From an uncultured Deinococcales bacterium (GTDB lineage: Bacteria; Deinococcota; Deinococci; Deinococcales; Trueperaceae): a DNA stretch of 10,204 nucleotides. Location of the stretch: positions 1-10,204 of the forward strand of contig CALGZD010000152.1 in assembly GCA_937934635.1 (NCBI GenBank), given 5' to 3'. Position numbers and translations under genes: made by a program. The notes beneath the pieces are model-generated. The model was not told the origin of the DNA. It did no database searches and saw nothing but the letters and a program-made list of their open reading frames with translations. Of the stretch, positions 6,027 through 10,204 are shown piece by piece (the stretch's first letter is position 1; each line of letters begins with the position of its first letter).

Positions 6027-6418
6027 GACTTTCCTTTCACTTTTTACAATAAATTAGATTTATTTTTGCTTATACCGAGTCCGAAAATATCCTTAATAGA
6101 TCATCTAGCCTAGAGCGTCAGGTGCTCAACCACATTTCGCTTTACAACTAGATGTTCAAGGTCAAACTCATCCCGAATAAATGAAGGAATTAAGCGGAAT
6201 TGGTATTATATCTTTTTACAGCTCCGTTTTTAGAACTACCTAAGAGCAGTAAAAAGCGTTTATAGCTCTAGTTTACAGCATTTTTAGTTAACAAAATGTC
6301 TGCATCTACTATAAATTTCACCTTGAGTTGTGTACTCAACCAAGTACCATCAACACCAAAATGCTTAGTTGATTGACCTTCTTCAACATACATAGGCAAT
6401 GTTAGACTCCAAAACATA
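6027..6418. other. Divergent intergenic region between aceF and cysQ
   Basis: The 392-nt gap holds the aceF ribosome binding site (AAGGA, read on minus near 6032-6036), a TATAAA at 6310-6315 that could be a -10 element for cysQ, and a palindrome at 6323-6339. On the minus strand there is a 49-codon ATG frame at 6417-6268 and a 31-codon stop-free stretch at 6205-6110 without a start. Neither is recognisable nor has a ribosome binding site, so I do not call genes here. Confidence 0.5.
6323..6339. promoter_or_regulatory. Palindrome TTGAGT-N5-ACTCAA upstream of cysQ
   Basis: Perfect 6-bp arms flank the 5-nt spacer TGTGT. The element lies about 8 bp downstream of a TATAAA (6310-6315), near where transcription of cysQ would begin, which is a typical repressor position. 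The ligand is unknown, and the element could instead be a small RNA hairpin. Confidence 0.35.
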
Positions 6419-7216
6419 ATGAATCTGGAAACTTTAGTGAACCCACTTATTGAAATATCAAAAAAAGCTGGCGATGCAATCTTGGAAATATATGGTACAG
6501 ATGATTTTCAAGTTGAATCTAAAGACGATAGCTCACCGCTTACTGCTGCTGACTTAGCTGCTCACAATTTGATTATTGCTGGACTTGCTGAGCTGACACC
6601 TGATATACCTGTACTCTCTGAAGAGTCAAAAGGCATCTCAAAAGAAGAACGTCAAAGTTGGTCACAGTTTTGGTTAGTAGACCCACTTGATGGCACAAAA
6701 GAATTCATAAAGAGAAATGGTGAATTTACTGTCAACATTGCTTTGATTGAAGATGGTGCTGTAATTATGGGTGTTGTTCACGCACCAGTTTTAAACACGA
6801 CTTACCATGGCATAAAAGGTGTTGGGTCTTTTAAAACGACTCAGAGTGGTACTGAACAAATTCAAGTCAACCCTTATGCTGGCAGCGAAGCTGTTAAATT
6901 GGTTGCTAGTCGCTCACATGCTGGAGAAGAAACAGTGGCGTTTATTAGCAAACTAGAACAAGCATATTCTTCTGTTGAAGCCGTCTCTAAGGGAAGCTCT
7001 CTAAAACTCTGCTTAGTAGCAGAAGGTGCAGCCCATATCTATCCTCGTTTTGGTCCTACCATGGAGTGGGATACGGCTGCAGCACATTGCGTAGCTGAAC
7101 AAGCAGGTGCAACCGTTACAAATATGCAGGGCGAAGTTTTGCAGTACAACAAAGATGACTTGCTCAATCCATACTTTGTTATCAATAGTAATATTCCTTG
7201 GCAAGATTATCTTTAG
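6419..7216 (+). CDS. cysQ: 3'(2'),5'-bisphosphate nucleotidase CysQ
   Basis: This 265-residue cytoplasmic enzyme of the inositol monophosphatase superfamily hydrolyses 3'-phosphoadenosine 5'-phosphate (PAP) to AMP and phosphate, clearing the product left when PAPS donates its sulfate. Metal-binding motifs are visible in order: SEES (67-70), DPLDGTKEF (88-96), and near the C-terminus WDTAAAHC (217-224). GSSLKLC (192-198) is typical of the CysQ branch rather than of SuhB-type inositol phosphatases. Length is slightly above E. coli CysQ (246). The ATG at 6419 is the only reasonable start, since the frame upstream has a stop at 6374-6376 and no other initiation codon, but its Shine-Dalgarno is poor. 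It precedes sat and cysC by 180 nt on the same strand, which fits a PAPS-related role. Confidence 0.93.
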   Translation: MNLETLVNPLIEISKKAGDAILEIYGTDDFQVESKDDSSPLTAADLAAHNLIIAGLAELTPDIPVLSEESKGISKEERQSWSQFWLVDPLDGTKEFIKRNGEFTVNIALIEDGAVIMGVVHAPVLNTTYHGIKGVGSFKTTQSGTEQIQVNPYAGSEAVKLVASRSHAGEETVAFISKLEQAYSSVEAVSKGSSLKLCLVAEGAAHIYPRFGPTMEWDTAAAHCVAEQAGATVTNMQGEVLQYNKDDLLNPYFVINSNIPWQDYL

Positions 7217-7249
7217 TATTTACACTACCTCATAAATTGTGATTTAAAA

Positions 7250-7263
7250 CACTTTCGCAAGTG
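7250..7263. repeat. Small hairpin between cysQ and sat
   Basis: CACTT and AAGTG arms enclose the tetraloop TCGC, 34 nt after the cysQ stop. The stem is only 5 bp and no T-run follows, so it is a weak structure at best. The rest of the 180-nt gap (7217-7396) shows only AT-rich leader sequence, with GAGGG (7389-7393) just before the sat start. Confidence 0.25.
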
Positions 7264-7396
7264 ACGTGTGACCTGTGCATCTAGCTACTTAGCAATGAAT
7301 TGTATACGGTAAATTCAGTAAACTAGGGAGAATCCTTATTTTTTTATTTCAACTTACAAACACCCAACCCCAACAAAAACAATTAAGTGAGGGATT

Positions 7397-8551
7397 ATGA
7401 GTAATCTAATAGCACCACACGGTGGCACACTTGTGAATCGAATCGCAGATGTTGCTGAGCAATCGTCATTACAAGAAAAAGCAGCTACCCTTAAGCAAGT
7501 AGCCTTAAATGAACGTAACCTTGCAGATATTATCTGCATAGCAACAGGCATTTATAGCCCTCTAGAGGGGTTTGCTGATGAAGCAACATATAACTCTGTA
7601 GTTGATACGATGCGTTTACCAAATGGTCTTGCATGGAGTATTCCGATTACCCTACAAGTATCTGAAGATGTTGCTAGTGAGCTAAGTGAAGGTTCAGATA
7701 TTGCTTTGACGAATGGTGGTGGCGTGCTAGCAATCATGTCTCTCACTAGTATTTACAAACCAAACCAAGCTAAAGAAGCACAACAACTCTATAAAACAAC
7801 TGAAGATGCTCACCCTGGTGTAGCTGCTGTAAAAGCTGAAGGTGCTGTTTATCTTGGTGGACCAATCACAGTTATTGCTGACTTACCAACAGATAACTTC
7901 CCTGAGTACGGCTTTACACCTACTCAAGTTCGTGCAGAATTTGAAAAGCGTGGTTGGAAAACTGCAGTTGCATTTCAAACCAGAAACCCAATCCACCGTG
8001 CCCATGAATACTTAACTAAGGTTGCACTTGAAGGTGTAGATGGTCTTTTTATCAATCCATTGATTGGTGCTACGAAAGCTGGCGATATTTCAGCAGAAGT
8101 GCGTATGCAGTGCTACAACGTGCTTATGGAAAACTACTATCCAAACGATCGTGTTTTCTTAGGTACATACCCAGCAGCTATGCGTTATGCAGGTCCACGT
8201 GAAGCGGTGCTCCATGCAATCTCAAGACAGAACTATGGCTGCAGTCACTTTATTGTAGGTCGTGACCACGCTGGTGTTGGCGATTACTACGGTACCTACG
8301 AAGCACAGGAAATGTTTGATAACTATTCTGATGATGAGCTTGAAATCACACCTTTGAAATTTGAGCATTGCTTCTTCTGTAAAAAGTGTGACAGCGTTAT
8401 GTCATTTAAAACCTGCCCACATACGGCCGAAGATAGAATATTCCTATCTGGAACAAAAGTTCGTGAGATGCTCGTCAATGGTGAAATGCTTCCTATGGAG
8501 TTTAGTCGTCCTGAAGTTGCAGCTATCTTGATTGAAGCACACAAGAGTTAA
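7397..8551 (+). CDS. sat: Sulfate adenylyltransferase (ATP sulfurylase), single-subunit Sat type
   Basis: The enzyme joins sulfate and ATP to form adenosine 5'-phosphosulfate (APS) and pyrophosphate. Its 384 residues match the homo-oligomeric Sat/MET3 family, which is unrelated to the CysD-CysN heterodimer of enteric bacteria. Active-site motifs are intact: QTRNPIHRAH (194-203), GRDHAGVGDYYG (288-299) and SGTKVREML (351-359). A Cys cluster (C325, C328, C331, C340 with H342) resembles the structural zinc site of bacterial and archaeal Sat proteins. There is no fused APS-kinase-like domain at the C-terminus; that activity is in the next gene, 12 nt away. GAGGG precedes the ATG. Related Sat proteins work in reverse in sulfur oxidisers, but pairing with cysC and cysQ here favours the APS-forming direction. 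Confidence 0.96.
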   Translation: MSNLIAPHGGTLVNRIADVAEQSSLQEKAATLKQVALNERNLADIICIATGIYSPLEGFADEATYNSVVDTMRLPNGLAWSIPITLQVSEDVASELSEGSDIALTNGGGVLAIMSLTSIYKPNQAKEAQQLYKTTEDAHPGVAAVKAEGAVYLGGPITVIADLPTDNFPEYGFTPTQVRAEFEKRGWKTAVAFQTRNPIHRAHEYLTKVALEGVDGLFINPLIGATKAGDISAEVRMQCYNVLMENYYPNDRVFLGTYPAAMRYAGPREAVLHAISRQNYGCSHFIVGRDHAGVGDYYGTYEAQEMFDNYSDDELEITPLKFEHCFFCKKCDSVMSFKTCPHTAEDRIFLSGTKVREMLVNGEMLPMEFSRPEVAAILIEAHKS

Positions 8552-8563
8552 GGGAGTTTAGAT

Positions 8564-9172
8564 ATGGCAGAGCAAAAAGGTACAAACTTAACATGGCATG
8601 AAACGACGGTTGATAAGCAGGCTCGAGCCTCCCAAAAAGGCTCTCAAAAGCCGTGCATCCTTTGGTTCACAGGTCTTAGTGGTTCAGGTAAATCAACTGT
8701 AGCTAATGCACTAGAAAAGAAGCTTTTTTCAGAAGGCTATCACAGCTATCTTTTAGATGGTGACAATGTCCGCATGGGTCTAAATAAAAACTTAGGCTTT
8801 AGTGACGAAGATCGTGTTGAAAATATTCGCCGTATTGGTGAAGTAGCAAAACTCTTTGTTGACTCAGGCTTGGTAGTTATGACAGCGTTCATATCACCTT
8901 TTCAAGCTGACCGCGACACAGTACGTGCGCTAGTTGGTGAAGGTGAATTTGTAGAAGTGTTTATAGATACACCTCTAGACATTTGCGAACAGCGTGACCC
9001 TAAAGGGCTTTACAAAAAAGCTCGTTCAGGCGAGATTCCTAACTTCACAGGCATCGACTCACCCTACGAAGCCCCAAGCAACCCTGAAATCACTGTTCAT
9101 ACAGCAGATTTGAGTGTTGAAGACTGTGCTGAAAAGCTAATGGCAGACCTTAGAGCAGGTAACTACATCTAA
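8564..9172 (+). CDS. cysC: Adenylylsulfate kinase (APS kinase)
   Basis: This 202-residue kinase phosphorylates APS at the 3' position to give PAPS, the universal sulfate donor. The P-loop GLSGSGKST is at 37-45, the APS-binding DGDNVR at 65-70, and [12 protein letters not shown] at 86-97. The segment AFISPF (108-113) carries the serine phosphorylated in E. coli CysC. A lid segment, [10 protein letters not shown] (145-154), and [11 protein letters not shown] (161-171) complete the family pattern. Length equals the stand-alone bacterial enzyme. An AGGGAG Shine-Dalgarno (8551-8556) overlaps the last base of the sat stop and lies 7 nt before the ATG, so the two genes form an operon. Since APS reduction can bypass PAPS, the pair may supply PAPS for sulfotransferases; this is inferred from context. 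Confidence 0.97.
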   Translation: MAEQKGTNLTWHETTVDKQARASQKGSQKPCILWFTGLSGSGKSTVANALEKKLFSEGYHSYLLDGDNVRMGLNKNLGFSDEDRVENIRRIGEVAKLFVDSGLVVMTAFISPFQADRDTVRALVGEGEFVEVFIDTPLDICEQRDPKGLYKKARSGEIPNFTGIDSPYEAPSNPEITVHTADLSVEDCAEKLMADLRAGNYI

Positions 9173-9200
9173 GCAAAACAATATAGTAAGATTGAGCCTA

Positions 9201-10204
9201 GTGAATTGGCTTAATCAACTAAAAGCTCTATTTAGTTCAAATACATTAAGCCACCGGATTTTATCTGGTGGCTTTTGGGTTTTATTGGGCAAGCTGATTG
9301 CTATTCCGATTGGGGTTTTGATTAATGCCTATATTAGACGAATCTTGCCTATTGAGGCAGTGGGCGTTTATGACCTGATTGGAAGCTTCATTATATTTGG
9401 TGTGCTGTTTGTGTCCTTGGGTTTTGACCAAGCATTGATTCGTTTTATTGCACAGCAAGATATAAATAAAACAGCCTTTTTACAAAAGAATCTCCTAAAA
9501 CTGTTTACTTTCATCGCTACAGTTGCCCTGATTCTGAGTATTGTATATTTCTTTTTCGCTCAATGGATTATTGCTCGGTTTTATAACTCTTTTAACCAAA
9601 CAAATCTCACATCGCTTATTATCATCGTTAGCCTTCTTGTATTTTTATTTGCTATACAGAAAATACTTGCAGAAAGTTTTCGAGGCTTTCAAGATTTACA
9701 CTTAGCTAGCTTATTAACAGGTACTAGATTTGGGGTACTCACTAGCTTTCTATTTCTTATTGCTATTTTGCTTCTCTATTTTATAGGGCAAACAAGCTTA
9801 AGCATTGTGCTTTTGTGCTTAGTGTTTGCTTGTATTATTAGCGTTGTACTAGCAATATTTTTTATGTTTAAGCGTTTATCTGCTTTACAGTCTGTCTCAG
9901 ATACTGAAAATTCAGATAACACTTTTGACAACAATAATCCATTGCCGTCTTTGTGGCAAATTGCTTGGCCTCTTTGGATAAGTAATTTTATTAGCCTCGG
10001 ATTGATGCAATTAGACCTTCTGGTGGTTGGTTTTTACTACCCTGGTGTAGATACAGGTATTTACAGTACGCCTCGCAGTCTAATGCAATATGTGCTTATG
10101 CCTTTGGTGATTGTGAATATGGTTGTACCACCTATCATTGCCCAGTTGTATGCAAAGAAGGATTTGGGTGGGCTCGAGCGCACCCTGCAAACCACTGCCA
10201 CAGT
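9201..10204 (+). CDS. Wzx-like polysaccharide flippase, N-terminal part
   Basis: This partial membrane protein continues past the right edge (334 codons seen, no stop). It resembles the oligosaccharide flippase family of the MOP superfamily, which turn lipid-linked sugar repeat units across the inner membrane. Hydrophobic helices are visible at about residues 22-45, 58-75, 100-118, 137-156, 178-194, 198-221, 251-280 and 297-315. Family-like patterns are GGFWVLLGKL opening helix 1, then RRILPIEAVGVYDLI, and later DLLVVGFYYPGVDTGIYS. There is no ATG near the start. GTG at 9201 is proposed, 28 nt after the cysC stop, with TTG at 9192 as an alternative; neither has a good Shine-Dalgarno. A terminator-like hairpin covers codons 16-25. 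Its position after sat-cysC suggests a surface-polysaccharide cluster to the right. Confidence 0.85.
   Translation, partial: MNWLNQLKALFSSNTLSHRILSGGFWVLLGKLIAIPIGVLINAYIRRILPIEAVGVYDLIGSFIIFGVLFVSLGFDQALIRFIAQQDINKTAFLQKNLLKLFTFIATVALILSIVYFFFAQWIIARFYNSFNQTNLTSLIIIVSLLVFLFAIQKILAESFRGFQDLHLASLLTGTRFGVLTSFLFLIAILLLYFIGQTSLSIVLLCLVFACIISVVLAIFFMFKRLSALQSVSDTENSDNTFDNNNPLPSLWQIAWPLWISNFISLGLMQLDLLVVGFYYPGVDTGIYSTPRSLMQYVLMPLVIVNMVVPPIIAQLYAKKDLGGLERTLQTTAT
9248..9283 (+). terminator. Terminator-like hairpin after cysC, inside the flippase start
   Basis: An 11-bp stem (9248-9258 with 9264-9274, one G-U pair) has a GCCACC/GGTGGC core and the loop TTTTA. It is followed by TTTT, GGG, then TTTT. 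By shape it is a good intrinsic terminator for cysQ-sat-cysC, 76 nt after the cysC stop. It overlaps codons 16-25 of the flippase frame, so it must either leak, be melted by translating ribosomes, or separate expression of the two units. Confidence 0.65.

Noticed and set aside
8323..8544. 73-codon minus-strand frame inside sat
   Set aside because: It lies opposite conserved Sat motifs including the Cys cluster, so it is explained entirely by the sense gene.
1..10204. Mobile element, CRISPR array, prophage or tRNA
   Set aside because: No transposase-like frame, terminal inverted repeat pair, spaced identical repeats with unique spacers, or cloverleaf sequence was seen; all tandem repeats are short and local.

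Overview
The window looks like chromosomal DNA from a moderately AT-rich Proteobacterium (G+C about 40% by eye), most likely a gammaproteobacterium. The basis is a two-lipoyl-domain pyruvate dehydrogenase E2 with an Azotobacter-type HxxxN active site, an exported MsrA-MsrB fusion, and an OmpR/EnvZ-type two-component pair. I cannot name the species. I see no tRNA, rRNA, CRISPR array, insertion sequence or phage gene.

Layout. Positions 1-67 hold the start of a small basic protein on the minus strand, cut by the window edge. Positions 151-2375 (minus) are a response regulator followed, 8 nt later, by its membrane histidine kinase. Positions 2376-2837 are an unusually structured divergent intergenic region with a 19-bp palindrome, a 13-bp triple repeat, two TTGTGAA boxes 11 bp apart, a hairpin, and a 14-bp triple repeat that runs into the ribosome binding site of the next gene. 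Positions 2838-4160 (plus) encode an exported methionine sulfoxide reductase MsrA-MsrB, followed by a clear intrinsic terminator. Positions 4353-6026 (minus) encode pyruvate dehydrogenase E2 (AceF), with neither aceE nor lpd beside it. Positions 6027-6418 are a divergent intergenic region with one small palindrome and weak ORF-like fragments. From 6419 rightward lie cysQ, sat and cysC, then the start of a Wzx-like polysaccharide flippase cut by the right edge.

How the genes work together. The two-component pair and msrAB are divergent and share a motif-rich control region. This suggests, by analogy with E. coli HprSR-msrPQ, that the pair responds to envelope oxidation or stress and controls repair of oxidised periplasmic methionines. 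On the right, Sat makes APS from sulfate and ATP, CysC phosphorylates it to PAPS, and CysQ removes the PAP left after sulfate transfer. With a flippase directly behind them and no APS/PAPS reductase in view, this reads as a sulfate-donor module at the edge of a surface-polysaccharide cluster. A strong terminator-like hairpin sits inside the first codons of the flippase, which is the oddest structural feature of the window.
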